From: Serratia sp. PL17
GTDB taxonomy: Bacteria; Pseudomonadota; Gammaproteobacteria; Enterobacterales; Enterobacteriaceae
DNA length: 64,000 bases
Reading direction: 5' to 3'
Assembly (NCBI RefSeq): GCF_017832355.1
Contig: NZ_JAFIBY010000002.1
Coordinates: 434,001-498,000, forward strand
Shown: positions 40,557 through 53,801 of the stretch, in pieces
Numbering within the stretch: position 1 is the first letter of the stretch
Layout: each line of letters begins with the position of its first letter
Program-made: the position numbers and the translations under genes
The notes under the pieces: generated by a model
The model's database searches: none
The model's input: the letters and a program-made list of their open reading frames with translations, nothing else
What the model was told of the DNA's origin: nothing

Positions 40557-42029
40557 ATGGATAAACTAACACCGCTCAAACCTGTCCCTTCTCTGTGTGC
40601 CCTCGCTGCGACTTTGCTAATTTGGTTTGTGATCCCTGTGCCTGATGGGGTAGAGCCCAATGCCTGGCATTTGCTGGCGCTGTTTATCGGCACCATTATT
40701 GCCATCATCGGCAAAGCGATGCCGATCGGTGCCGTTTCAGTGGTGGCCATTGCGCTGGTGGCCGTGACCGGCGTTACCCATCCCGGCAATCCAGGCGCGG
40801 CGCTGAATGACGCGCTGAGTGGATTTTCCAACCAATTGATCTGGCTGATTGGTTTCTCGATTATGATTTCTCTTAGCCTGAACAAAACCGGGTTAGGTGC
40901 ACGTATTGGCTATTACTTTATTTCGCTGTTTGGCAAAAAGACGCTGGGGATCGCCTATGCATTGACGCTGGCTGAGACCACGTTGGCACCGGTAACGCCA
41001 AGCAATACGGCCCGTGGCGGCGGGATTATCCATCCGATCATGAGATCAATCGCCGATAGCTTTGGCTCCAAACCCGAGTTGAATACCTCCGGTAAAATTG
41101 GCCGCTATCTGTCATTGGTAAATTACAATATCAACCCTATCACTTCTGCGATGTTTATCACCGCTACGGCACCTAACCCCTTGATCGTCAGTTTGATTGC
41201 CAAAGGCACCCATGGCAACTTTGAGCTCTCCTGGTCAATGTGGGCTGTTGCGGCTTTGGTACCGGGATTGTGCTCGCTTATCGTTATGCCATTGGTGATT
41301 TACCTGTTGTATCCACCGGACGTGAAAAGTACCCCGGATGCACCACTTTTCGCCCGTGAAAAACTGCAGGCATTGGGACACATCACATTACCCGAGAAAA
41401 TCACCTTGGCGGTGTTTGCCTTGTTATTGGTGATGTGGGCAGGTATCCCGGCGATGATCTTTGGACCGGCCTTGTCGGTAAACCCAACCACTGCGGCGCT
41501 GATTGGCCTGGCGGTGCTATTGGCTACAGGGGTGTTGAGCTGGGAAGACGTGCTGAAACACAAGGGCGCTTGGGATACCGTCGTATGGTTCTCTGCGCTG
41601 GTGATGATGGCCAGTTTCCTTGGTAAGTTGGGATTGATCAGTTGGCTGTCGCAAACGGTGGGCAACGGTATCGATCACATGGGCATGAGCTGGGTCGGTG
41701 GCACGGTACTTCTGACCATTATCTATCTGTATTCGCATTACTTTTTCGCCAGCACCACTGCACACGTCACTGCCATGTTCGCCGCGTTCTTTGCTGCAGG
41801 GGTTGCGCTGGGTGCCCCGCCTGCATTGCTGGGACTGATCCTGGCGTTCTCTTCTTCACTGATGATGTCACTGACTCACTATGGCACGGGAACAGCACCG
41901 ATTATTTTCGGCTCTGGCTATGTGACGCTAGGGGAGTGGTGGAAAGCCGGTTGGGTGATGAGCGTGGTTAACCTGTTGATTTGGATTTTGATTGGTGGGG
42001 CGTGGTGGAAGTGGCTGGGTTATTGGTGA
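40557..42029 (+). CDS. DASS-family anion/dicarboxylate (citrate/tartrate/succinate-type) transporter
   Basis: A 490-aa inner-membrane protein of the divalent anion:Na+ symporter family, CitT/TtdT/YbhI branch. Two SNT-like substrate motifs are visible: TPSNTARGGG (about 145-154) and SSSLMMSLTHYGTGTAPIIFGSGY in the C-terminal half, and TATAPNPLIVSLI lies between them. These proteins exchange or import di- and tricarboxylates. The substrate cannot be assigned, and no metabolic genes are attached. It is absent from this position in E. coli. Its stop overlaps the first base of an ERIC-derived sequence. Confidence 0.88.
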   Translation: MDKLTPLKPVPSLCALAATLLIWFVIPVPDGVEPNAWHLLALFIGTIIAIIGKAMPIGAVSVVAIALVAVTGVTHPGNPGAALNDALSGFSNQLIWLIGFSIMISLSLNKTGLGARIGYYFISLFGKKTLGIAYALTLAETTLAPVTPSNTARGGGIIHPIMRSIADSFGSKPELNTSGKIGRYLSLVNYNINPITSAMFITATAPNPLIVSLIAKGTHGNFELSWSMWAVAALVPGLCSLIVMPLVIYLLYPPDVKSTPDAPLFAREKLQALGHITLPEKITLAVFALLLVMWAGIPAMIFGPALSVNPTTAALIGLAVLLATGVLSWEDVLKHKGAWDTVVWFSALVMMASFLGKLGLISWLSQTVGNGIDHMGMSWVGGTVLLTIIYLYSHYFFASTTAHVTAMFAAFFAAGVALGAPPALLGLILAFSSSLMMSLTHYGTGTAPIIFGSGYVTLGEWWKAGWVMSVVNLLIWILIGGAWWKWLGYW

Positions 42030-42113
42030 TACCCGTCATACTTGAAACTGCCGCTGTTTGAGTTGTGTAAGGGGCCCCTGCCACTGAGTTTACTCAGCTC
42101 CAGGGGGCCCCTT
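42029..42113. repeat. truncated ERIC-derived sequence acting as a hairpin between the DASS gene and leuD
   Basis: ATACCCGTCATACTTGAAACTGC is an intact ERIC left end. It runs into AAGGGGCCCCTG / CAGGGGGCCCCTT (42069-42113) with an inner stem CTGAGT / ACTCAG, recognisable as a modified ERIC core; the right third is missing. The large hairpin lies between two convergent genes and probably terminates both. Confidence 0.75.
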
Positions 42114-42139
42114 GTCGTATTGGGAGTATTAGCCGATGA

Positions 42140-42742
42140 TCAGTTCAGAAACGCAGGCTGCTGCGCTTCGTAGCGGGAAATATCGGGCTCGTGTTGCAGC
42201 GTCAAACCAATACTGTCCAGCCCGTTGATCATGCAGTGGCGGCGGAAGCTGTCAATCTCGAACGGATAGCTTTTACCGCCAGCGTTGACGGTCTGATTTT
42301 CCAGATCGACCACAAACTCGACGCCTTCGTTGTCTGCCACCAGTTTGAACAATTCATCGACTTCTTGTTCGCTCAGTGTGACAGGTAACAACTGGTTATT
42401 GAACGAGTTGCCATAGAAGATATCAGCGAAGCTTGGTGCAATCACGACTTTGAAACCGTAATCGGTCAGTGCCCACGGGGCATGCTCACGTGAGGAGCCA
42501 CAGCCAAAGTTTTCACGCGCCAGCAGGATACTGGCCCCCTTGTAACGCGGTTTGTTCAGCACGAACTCTGGGTTCGGTTGTTGACCGGCATCGTCGAGAA
42601 AACGCCAGTCGTTGAACAGATGCTGGCCGAAACCTGTGCGCGTGACTTTCTGCAAAAACTGTTTTGGGATGATGGCGTCGGTATCGACGTTAGCCGCGTC
42701 CAGAGGGACGACTAAACCGATATGCTGAGTAAATTTAGACAC
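42140..42742 (-). CDS. leuD: 3-isopropylmalate dehydratase small subunit
   Basis: LeuD forms the swivel domain of isopropylmalate isomerase with LeuC. The 200-aa protein (E. coli 201) has [13 protein letters not shown] at the N-terminus and [15 protein letters not shown], the substrate-recognition loop. It is the last gene of leuABCD and starts nine bases after leuC. Confidence 0.97.
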   Translation of the reverse strand: MSKFTQHIGLVVPLDAANVDTDAIIPKQFLQKVTRTGFGQHLFNDWRFLDDAGQQPNPEFVLNKPRYKGASILLARENFGCGSSREHAPWALTDYGFKVVIAPSFADIFYGNSFNNQLLPVTLSEQEVDELFKLVADNEGVEFVVDLENQTVNAGGKSYPFEIDSFRRHCMINGLDSIGLTLQHEPDISRYEAQQPAFLN

Positions 42743-42751
42743 GTTAGCCCC

Positions 42752-46822
<4,071 letters not shown>

Positions 46823-46861
46823 CAGGGCGTTCCTTATCGTGTTTATTTCACGCTAAGCGGG

Positions 46862-46890
46862 TAAAAAAAAACCCGCGCAGTAGCGCGGGT
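46862..46890 (-). terminator. attenuator terminator of leuABCD
   Basis: On the minus strand ACCCGCGC / GCGCGGGT with loop TACT is followed by eight or more T. It lies 20 bases after leuL and 40 bases before leuA. Confidence 0.92.
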
Positions 46891-46910
46891 TTGTTATGTC
46901 GTGGGCTGAA

Positions 46911-46994
46911 TCAGCTCTGAACTTCGTCCACTGGCATACCGCGCAAAGAAGATGCGTTAAGTAGTAGGCCTAGTAGACGATGTGTACGGTTCAT
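46911..46994 (-). CDS. leuL: leu operon leader peptide
   Basis: The 27-codon ORF on the minus strand encodes a peptide beginning MNRTHRLLGLLLNASSLRG, matching E. coli LeuL (GLLLLNASSLRG). It carries five Leu codons in a six-codon stretch, CTA CTA GGC CTA CTA CTT, using mainly the rare codon CTA. Ribosome stalling here under leucine shortage would prevent formation of the downstream terminator. Confidence 0.92.
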   Translation of the reverse strand: MNRTHRLLGLLLNASSLRGMPVDEVQS

Positions 46995-47710
46995 AGCGGT
47001 TCACGTTCTCAAAATAATGTCGTTGTCTAATTTGATACGTTATTGGCTTGGCGCTGTCAACACCTGATTGAAAATGGGGATAGTCTTTACATACGTGGTT
47101 AACGGCGTAACGCTTTAGACGATAATTCGGTAAAAAATGATGTTGCCAGAGAAAAAATCATGAGTGATTTGCGGGCCTCTTAGCATAAATTAACTGAATA
47201 TATATTGTCGTAATTGCTTCTGATTTACATTTGGTTAATATTGAAAGTGCGTAACCATCGCTCTCGCGAGACTAAAAGAGTGTTTTTTATTTTTTGCATT
47301 CCTATTGTCAATGTGTTTGTGCTTTTTATTGTTCCAGTGAATGTGTTAGACGATCTGGCTATCAATAGGTAAGAATCAGATGTTTGACAGGTTATGCTTT
47401 TGTATTTTATTTTCTTGGGTATGAACAGTTAATGGTGAGTGTGTCAGGTGATGTTATAACTGCGAGTTATATTATGACTGTTTGTTGGGTTTTTAATGCG
47501 GTTTTTCTGTCTGCAACCAAGAAAATAATCGAGATATACGTCAGTATTTAATCTTTAATCACGTTTTTATATGGGATGATGTTCAAGCCATTTTTTAAAT
47601 AGAGGCGATGGGCAACTAACTTTTCGTGTGTGATTCAGAGAGTGATGTTTCAATCATTGCTTTGATTATATTCGTTTGAGTTATCTAAATAGGACTTAGT
47701 GGAGTGAGAT
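46995..47710. other. AT-rich intergenic region between leuL and leuO
   Basis: This 716-bp gene-free stretch holds the leu promoter close to leuL and is strongly AT-rich further on, with many T runs. In E. coli the corresponding region is bound by H-NS and LeuO and couples leu and leuO transcription. I see no ORF or repeat in it. Confidence 0.6.
47032..47060 (-). promoter_or_regulatory. leu operon promoter
   Basis: On the minus strand a perfect TTGACA (47060-47055) and TATCAA (47037-47032) are separated by 17 bp, about 40 bases before leuL. Confidence 0.75.
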
Positions 47711-48658
47711 ATGTCGGAATTAAATTCAGAGGTTGTTATTGATCAATGTGTGAGTGAAATACACCTGCGTAGCGTCGATCTGAACCTGCTCACGGTGTTT
47801 GACGCGGTTATGCAAATGCAGAACATTACGCGGGCGGCAAGCTTTTTGGGGATGTCACAACCCGCGGTGAGTAACGCTGTCGCGCGTTTGAAACTGATGT
47901 TTAATGACGAGCTTTTTGTGCGATGTGGGCGCGGCATTCAGCCCACAGTGCGTGCCAAACAGCTGTTTGGCCCGATGCGCCAGGCGTTGCAGCTTGTGCA
48001 AAATGAATTGCCAGGGGCGGAATTTGAGCCTGTGACCAGCGAGCGCATTTTCTCTGTTGCATTGTGCAGCCCGCTTGATTTGCGTTTGGGGGCGGCAATA
48101 ATCAACCGTGTGAAAGAAATGGCACCGCAAATGCATTTGAAAATAAATTCTTATATAACAAGTAACATTGACAACCAATTGCGTTATCAGGATGTGGAGT
48201 TTGTCATTGGTTATGCAAACTTTGAATCTACAGAGTTTAACAATGTTGTGCTTTTTGAGGATGAGCTGACGTTAGTCTTAGCCCAGAAACATCCGAGAAT
48301 TGACGCTAACATCACACAGGAACAACTTGTATCGGAACAGCACGCTGTAGTATCGCTTGAGGGATTCTATTCATTCAGTAAACCTTACTATATAAAAGAA
48401 ACGATGCGGCGTGTCATCACCCAGCAGTGTACGGACTTATATAGTGTACTGAGCATTGTCTCCAATACAGATATGGTGGCTATTGTTCCTGCTTGGTTAG
48501 CTCAGCAGCAAGCCGAAAAATTACAGTTAAGATGTATTCCCTTGCCTTGGATTGAGGAAAAAGCAACATGCTATCTTTCTTGGCATGAATCAGCTGAACG
48601 CGATAAGGGGCATCAATGGTTGAAATCCATGCTGAGTCAGCCCGAGACCACTGAGTAA
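47711..48658 (+). CDS. leuO: LysR-type regulator LeuO
   Basis: LeuO antagonises H-NS and controls many stress, virulence and CRISPR genes in enterics. The 315-aa protein (E. coli 314) has an N-terminal extension followed by VDLNLLTVFDAVMQMQNITRAASFLGMSQPAVSNAVARLK (helix-turn-helix about 22-60) and an effector domain ending LSWHESAERDKGHQW. GTGGAG precedes the ATG. The first 22 residues and parts of the effector domain differ from E. coli. It is divergent from leuLABCD. Confidence 0.96.
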   Translation: MSELNSEVVIDQCVSEIHLRSVDLNLLTVFDAVMQMQNITRAASFLGMSQPAVSNAVARLKLMFNDELFVRCGRGIQPTVRAKQLFGPMRQALQLVQNELPGAEFEPVTSERIFSVALCSPLDLRLGAAIINRVKEMAPQMHLKINSYITSNIDNQLRYQDVEFVIGYANFESTEFNNVVLFEDELTLVLAQKHPRIDANITQEQLVSEQHAVVSLEGFYSFSKPYYIKETMRRVITQQCTDLYSVLSIVSNTDMVAIVPAWLAQQQAEKLQLRCIPLPWIEEKATCYLSWHESAERDKGHQWLKSMLSQPETTE

Positions 48659-49124
48659 GTAACGGGTTATTATCCCCTAAGGCGGCTATCTCCCGATTGG
48701 GGGAATAATTTTCGCTGTTTGTTTATTAGGAATTATCTTGGGCTTATCTAAGATATATCTTGAGTTAAGTCTTTTTCATTAACCACTTCTTTATTTTTTC
48801 GATAGTTTTACCAAAATTTTCCAATGCGAAATTATATCCTGATATTTTAATTGTGATTGGTGTTTTTACCTGTTGGTAAGGTGCTGCTGCCAGACATGCA
48901 TTTCGTAGCCTGAATCAAACCTTTTAACCTTCTTTCTGTCCAAATGAATGGACGTGATGAAATTAATCTTGGTTTTGGCGCACACTTCGACGCTGAAATC
49001 TCTTTTCCCGCTGCCAGAGAGTAGGTAGACTGCGCGAAAAAAAGTAAACACGTGTAAGCTGAGATGCGGGATATGTCGTCCTGCCCAAGGTTAACTGTTT
49101 GATTCATTTCAGGCTTAGAGCGCT
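48659..49124. other. gene-free region after leuO
   Basis: It begins with a possible leuO terminator (ATTATCCCC...GGGGAATAAT, 48668-48708). The rest is AT-rich. A minus-strand frame at 48866-49051 could encode about 61 residues but lacks a ribosome-binding site and overlaps another frame; I do not call it a gene. Confidence 0.5.
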
Positions 49125-50927
49125 ATGATCAATAATCTGCTGCAATACCATTTAACTCACCGTATACAGCATCAAGTTTCCCACCGTGCCGATCGCACAG
49201 CTTTTCGCCAATGGTCACCTGATGGTGAGACACAGTTGACCTGGCGACAGGTCGACGCGCATATCAGTCACATCGCAAGTGCGTTGCTGGCGTTGGGCAT
49301 TGACGTACAGGAACGTATCGCCATTTTTGCCAACAACTGCATGGCTTGGTCACTGGTTGATTTGGCGATTCTGCAATTGCGTGGCGTTAGCGTACCGTTG
49401 TATGCCACTAACACGGCGGCTCAGGCGGCTTTTATCATCAATGATGCTGATGTACGCATTCTGTTTGTTGGTGAGCAGGCCCAATTGGATGCCGCTATTG
49501 CATTGCGTGGCGTATGCCCGCAACTAAGCCACATTATTGTGTTTGATGACGCTGTCGATCTGCACGGCTGTGAAATTGCACAGCACCTGAGTACCTTCGA
49601 GCGTGAAGCTGACCTTGCCGCTGTTGAATCGCAGCGGCAGCAGCGTATCGCCGATTGCGATTTGGGCGATCTGTTCACACTGATCTATACCTCTGGCACC
49701 ACCGGTGAACCAAAAGGGGTCATGCTGGATTATCGTAATCTGGCTGCGCAACTTTACCTGCACGATGAGCGACTGACGGTGAATGAAGAGGATGTTTCTC
49801 TCAGTTTCTTGCCAATGTCACATGTGTTTGAACGCGCTTGGAGCTTTTTTATCATGCATTCCGGCGCCCAGAACGTATTTTTACCCAATACCGACTGGGT
49901 GCGTGAAGCCATGGCGTCGGTACGTCCGACACTGATGTGCGCCGTGCCGCGTTTCTATGAAAAAATCTTCAGTGCAGTGCATGAAAAGGTGGCACGTGCA
50001 CCTTGGCTGCGTCGTGCGCTGTTCCATTGGGCCATTGTCTGCGGTGAGCGCAAATTCTTGCAGGAACGTGCCGGTAAACCTTTAGGTAAGCTGTTTGATC
50101 TTTCCCATCGCTGGGCCGATAAGCTAGTGCTGAGTAAGCTACGTGGCATTCTTGGCGGGCGGGTGCGTTTCTTACCAGCGGCAGGTGCCAAACTTGACGA
50201 CAACGTCATTCTGTTCTTTCAGGCGATGGGCGTTAACATCAAGTACGGTTATGGCATGACTGAGACGTGCGCCACCGTTTCCTGTTGGGAAGAAAGTAAC
50301 TTCCGCTTTGGCTCAATTGGTAAACCCTTACCGGGAATTGAAGTGCGTATTGGGCAGGAGAATGAAATCCAGGTACGTGGTCCAATAGTGATGCGTGGTT
50401 ATTTCAATAAACCATTGGAAACGGCTGACAGCTTTACTGAAGACGGTTGGCTGAAAACGGGTGACGCCGGCGCCATTGATGAAGGCGGTAACCTGTTCAT
50501 TACCGAGCGCCTTAAAGATCTGATGAAAACCTCTGGCGGTAAGTATATTGCGCCGCAGATGCTGGAAGGCACGTTGGCACAGGATCGTTTTATCGAACAG
50601 GTGGCTATCATCGCCGATGCGCGTAAATTTGTTTCTGCTTTGATTGTGCCCAGCTTTGAGTCTCTGGAAGAGTACGCCAAGTCCATCAACCTGAAGTATC
50701 AGGATCGTATTGAGTTGTTGCGCAATAGCCATATCCTGGACATGTTTGAAAGCCGCCTGCGTGAGATGCAAAAAGAGCTGGCGCGTTTTGAGCAGGTAAA
50801 AAGGTTTACCTTGTTGCCTGCCGCTTTCTCTATGGAGTTGGGCGAATTGACGCCAACGCTGAAACTGCGCCGCAAGGTCATTTCACAGCGCTATCAGCGT
50901 GAAATCGATTCTATGTACCAGGAGTAG
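49125..50927 (+). CDS. AMP-forming long-chain acyl-CoA synthetase-like ligase
   Basis: A 600-aa member of the ANL adenylating superfamily, FAA1-type (eukaryote-like long-chain acyl-CoA synthetases). The P-loop is TLIYTSGTTGEPKGVML (about residues 186-202), followed by SFLPMSHVFERAW, KYGYGMTETCATVS (A5), GWLKTGDAGAIDEGGNLFITERLKD (A7-A8 hinge) and the C-terminal catalytic-lysine region LTPTLKLRRK. It likely activates a fatty or other carboxylic acid to an acyl-AMP and acyl-CoA. It differs from FadD. It stands alone between leuO and ilvI, where E. coli has no gene. Confidence 0.88.
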   Translation: MINNLLQYHLTHRIQHQVSHRADRTAFRQWSPDGETQLTWRQVDAHISHIASALLALGIDVQERIAIFANNCMAWSLVDLAILQLRGVSVPLYATNTAAQAAFIINDADVRILFVGEQAQLDAAIALRGVCPQLSHIIVFDDAVDLHGCEIAQHLSTFEREADLAAVESQRQQRIADCDLGDLFTLIYTSGTTGEPKGVMLDYRNLAAQLYLHDERLTVNEEDVSLSFLPMSHVFERAWSFFIMHSGAQNVFLPNTDWVREAMASVRPTLMCAVPRFYEKIFSAVHEKVARAPWLRRALFHWAIVCGERKFLQERAGKPLGKLFDLSHRWADKLVLSKLRGILGGRVRFLPAAGAKLDDNVILFFQAMGVNIKYGYGMTETCATVSCWEESNFRFGSIGKPLPGIEVRIGQENEIQVRGPIVMRGYFNKPLETADSFTEDGWLKTGDAGAIDEGGNLFITERLKDLMKTSGGKYIAPQMLEGTLAQDRFIEQVAIIADARKFVSALIVPSFESLEEYAKSINLKYQDRIELLRNSHILDMFESRLREMQKELARFEQVKRFTLLPAAFSMELGELTPTLKLRRKVISQRYQREIDSMYQE

Positions 50928-51248
50928 ATCCGCTATTGTCGCCGGGCGGATTGTTCGGCGAAAAAACAGCATAATCCTTGCCTGATATAGTTCTGTAATT
51001 CCTCGCCTGACTGAAACAATGCCTAGCTTGATTTGCCCGTGGCTAGTGCATTGTTTCTGTAAATTCCCCGATCCCCAGCCTGTAGCAGTAACCCTTCACT
51101 CGTTGTGTCATTTTGCCGTTTGCCTGCCTCATATTCTGACGTTATGTTAATGGGTTATAGTCAATCCATAAAAATTTTGGGGTATTGCCCCACAGCAGGC
51201 GTCACGTTCCGGCGCCAGATAAGAATAAGTTAGCCTGGAGGCAAACCC
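50928..51248. other. ilvIH upstream control region
   Basis: No ORF is supported in these 321 bp. In E. coli the corresponding region holds several Lrp sites that activate ilvIH; I cannot place them reliably here. A small hairpin TGGGG-TATTG-CCCCA is at 51178-51192 in the likely leader. The ilvI ATG is preceded by CTGGAGG. Confidence 0.5.
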
Positions 51249-52967
51249 ATGGAGATGTTGTCAGGAGCCGAGATGGTCGTCCGATCGTTGATTGATCAGG
51301 GCGTTAAGCATGTATTCGGTTATCCCGGCGGGGCGGTGCTCGATATTTACGACGCCCTGCATACGGTTGGAGGAATCGATCACATATTGGTTCGTCATGA
51401 GCAAGGTGCCGTGCATATGGCCGATGGCTATGCGCGTGCGACCGGTGAAGTGGGGGTGGTGTTGGTGACGTCCGGCCCCGGGGCAACCAATGCGATCACG
51501 GGTATTGCGACTGCCTATATGGACTCTATCCCTATGGTGGTGCTTTCCGGCCAGGTTCCCAGCTCACTGATTGGTTACGATGCTTTCCAAGAATGTGACA
51601 TGGTCGGGATTTCCCGTCCGGTGGTAAAGCACAGCTTCTTGGTGAAACGCACCGAAGATATTCCCGGCGTACTGAAGAAAGCTTTTTATCTGGCTTCTAC
51701 GGGCCGTCCTGGTCCCGTCGTGATTGACCTGCCGAAGGACATCGTGGGTCCTGCGGTGAGAATGCCTTATGCTTACCCGGATGAAGTGAGTATGCGTTCC
51801 TATAATCCAACGGTGCAGGGGCATCGTGGGCAGATCAAACGCGCATTGCACACCATCTTGTCGGCCAAAAAACCCGTCATGTATGTCGGTGGTGGCGCGA
51901 TCAACTCCGCCTGCGACGCAGAACTGTTGGAACTGGCAGAAAAACTGAGTCTGCCGGTCACCTGTACCCTGATGGGGTTGGGCGCGTTTCCTGGTACGCA
52001 TCGCCAGAGCGTTGGCATGCTCGGCATGCACGGGACTTATGAAGCCAACAAAACCATGCACAATTCCGACGTGATCTTTGCCGTCGGCGTGCGTTTTGAC
52101 GATCGTACTACCAATAATCTGGCCAAATACTGTCCGGACGCAACCGTACTGCACATCGACATCGACCCTACGTCAATATCCAAGACGGTTGACGCCGATA
52201 TTCCCATTGTCGGCGATGCCAAACAGGTGTTGACCCAGATGTTGGAGCTGTTGGCGCAGGAAGACAAAGCGCAGGATCACGACGCGTTGCGTGATTGGTG
52301 GCAGTCAATTGAGCAGTGGCGCGCGCGCGACTGTCTGGGCTACGACAAAAACAGCGGTACCATTAAACCGCAGGCAGTGATCGAAACCCTGCACCGGCTG
52401 ACGAAAGGGGACGCTTATGTGACTTCCGATGTCGGTCAGCACCAGATGTTCGCCGCACTTTACTACCCATTCGATAAGCCGCGTCGTTGGATCAACTCCG
52501 GTGGGCTTGGCACCATGGGCTTTGGTCTGCCGGCGGCACTGGGTGTAAAGCTGGCGTTGCCTGACGAAACTGTGGTCTGCGTGACCGGCGACGGCAGCAT
52601 CCAGATGAACATTCAGGAACTGTCCACCGCACTGCAATACAACCTGCCGGTGATCGTAGTGAACCTGAACAACCGTTATCTGGGTATGGTGAAACAGTGG
52701 CAAGACATGATTTACTCCGGCCGCCACTCCCAATCTTATATGGATTCCCTGCCGGACTTTGTCAAGCTGGCAGAGGCGTACGGCCACGTAGGCATTGCCA
52801 TTCGTACGCCGGATGAGCTGGAAAGCAAGCTGGCGCAGGCGCTGGCCGAAAAAGAACGCCTGGTATTTGTCGATGTGACCGTCGATGAAACCGAACATGT
52901 CTATCCAATGCAGATTCGTGGTGGAAGCATGGACGAAATGTGGTTAAGCAAAACGGAGAGGACCTGA
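51249..52967 (+). CDS. ilvI: acetolactate synthase III large subunit
   Basis: IlvI is the catalytic subunit of acetohydroxyacid synthase III, sensitive to valine through IlvH. The 572-aa protein (E. coli 574) shows catalytic glutamate in [13 protein letters not shown], the FAD region [19 protein letters not shown] and the ThDP motif [21 protein letters not shown] precedes the start [11 protein letters not shown]. ilvH follows after two bases. The sequence is clearly distinct from ilvB at 31.5-33.2 kb, so both isozymes are present. Confidence 0.98.
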   Translation: MEMLSGAEMVVRSLIDQGVKHVFGYPGGAVLDIYDALHTVGGIDHILVRHEQGAVHMADGYARATGEVGVVLVTSGPGATNAITGIATAYMDSIPMVVLSGQVPSSLIGYDAFQECDMVGISRPVVKHSFLVKRTEDIPGVLKKAFYLASTGRPGPVVIDLPKDIVGPAVRMPYAYPDEVSMRSYNPTVQGHRGQIKRALHTILSAKKPVMYVGGGAINSACDAELLELAEKLSLPVTCTLMGLGAFPGTHRQSVGMLGMHGTYEANKTMHNSDVIFAVGVRFDDRTTNNLAKYCPDATVLHIDIDPTSISKTVDADIPIVGDAKQVLTQMLELLAQEDKAQDHDALRDWWQSIEQWRARDCLGYDKNSGTIKPQAVIETLHRLTKGDAYVTSDVGQHQMFAALYYPFDKPRRWINSGGLGTMGFGLPAALGVKLALPDETVVCVTGDGSIQMNIQELSTALQYNLPVIVVNLNNRYLGMVKQWQDMIYSGRHSQSYMDSLPDFVKLAEAYGHVGIAIRTPDELESKLAQALAEKERLVFVDVTVDETEHVYPMQIRGGSMDEMWLSKTERT

Positions 52968-52969
52968 TC

Positions 52970-53461
52970 ATGCGCCGTATTTTATCTGTATTGCTGGAAA
53001 ACGAGTCTGGTGCGTTATCGCGTGTGGTGGGGTTGTTTTCTCAGCGTGGTTACAACATCGAAAGCCTGACGGTTGCACCGACTGACGATCCCACGCTCTC
53101 ACGCATGACGATTCAAACCGTCGGTGATGAGAAAGTGCTAGAGCAGATCGAAAAGCAACTGCATAAGCTGGTCGACGTGCTGCGCGTTAGCGAACTGGTG
53201 CAGGGTGCACACGTTGAACGTGAAATCATGTTGGTGAAGTTACAAGCCAGCGGTTATGGCCGTGAAGAAGTGAAGCGCTGCGCTGATATTTTCCGCGGCC
53301 AAATCGTTGATGTCACCGCCACGCTTTACACCGTTCAGTTGGCCGGTACCAGCGATAAGCTGGATGCTTTCCTTAACGCGGTGCGTGAGGTGGCAGAGAT
53401 CGTTGAGGTGGCGCGCTCCGGTGTGGTTGGCGTGTCGCGTGGCGACAAAATCATGCGTTGA
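52970..53461 (+). CDS. ilvH: acetolactate synthase III small (regulatory) subunit
   Basis: IlvH confers valine feedback inhibition on IlvI. I start at ATG 52970 ([21 protein letters not shown]), giving 163 aa as in E. coli; an upstream in-frame ATG inside ilvI is not needed. Two ACT-like domains are present, with [22 protein letters not shown] in the N-terminal one. GAGAGGACC lies before the start. A terminator follows. Confidence 0.98.
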   Translation: MRRILSVLLENESGALSRVVGLFSQRGYNIESLTVAPTDDPTLSRMTIQTVGDEKVLEQIEKQLHKLVDVLRVSELVQGAHVEREIMLVKLQASGYGREEVKRCADIFRGQIVDVTATLYTVQLAGTSDKLDAFLNAVREVAEIVEVARSGVVGVSRGDKIMR

Positions 53462-53482
53462 AGTTCCACGTAGTAGGATTTA

Positions 53483-53514
53483 GGGGCGCGGCACGGGCTG
53501 CGCCCTTTGTTTTT
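53483..53514 (+). terminator. rho-independent terminator of ilvIH
   Basis: GGGCGC (53484-53489) pairs with GCGCCC (53500-53505), followed by TTTGTTTTT. Confidence 0.85.
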
Positions 53515-53636
53515 CGGTGTTTTTTGCCTGTTTGCTGGCACCTTTCGGCAAAAGCGGTTGCTCAGCAGTGTTTTCTGCTGTTAGATCGCAGAGGCTGGAT
53601 TGAATACCCGCACAGGATGCGATGGTTAATCCAAGT

Positions 53637-53764
53637 ATATACCCAAGATAATTGGAGCTGCATCAAGGCGGCAAGGGAACGCATCCCGATGAGCTTACTG
53701 TGGTAAGTGATTCGGATAAGTGAGCGTAGTCAACGCAGGGGCAGTTTCAAGTATGACGGGTATC
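53637..53764. repeat. ERIC element upstream of cra, inverted orientation
   Basis: It runs from TATACCCAAGATAATTGGAG to TTCAAGTATGACGGGTATCG, about 127 bp, with the core CGATGAGCTTACTGTGGTAAGTGATTCGG and GTCAACGCAGGGGCAG. Confidence 0.9.
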
Positions 53765-53801
53765 GCTTTCACTTCTATTTTTAGCGTCAAAAGGGGTTAA
53801 C

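Larger units (their letters stand above)
53462..53801. other. ilvH-cra intergenic region
   Basis: It holds the ilvIH terminator, about 120 bp without recognised signals, and a full ERIC element ending 38 bp before the cra start. The cra promoter must lie upstream of or within the ERIC, or in the short gap behind it. Confidence 0.6.

Noticed and set aside
48847-49107. 86-aa minus-strand frame after leuO
   Set aside because: Composition is not protein-like and another frame of the same strand overlaps it; not called as a gene.
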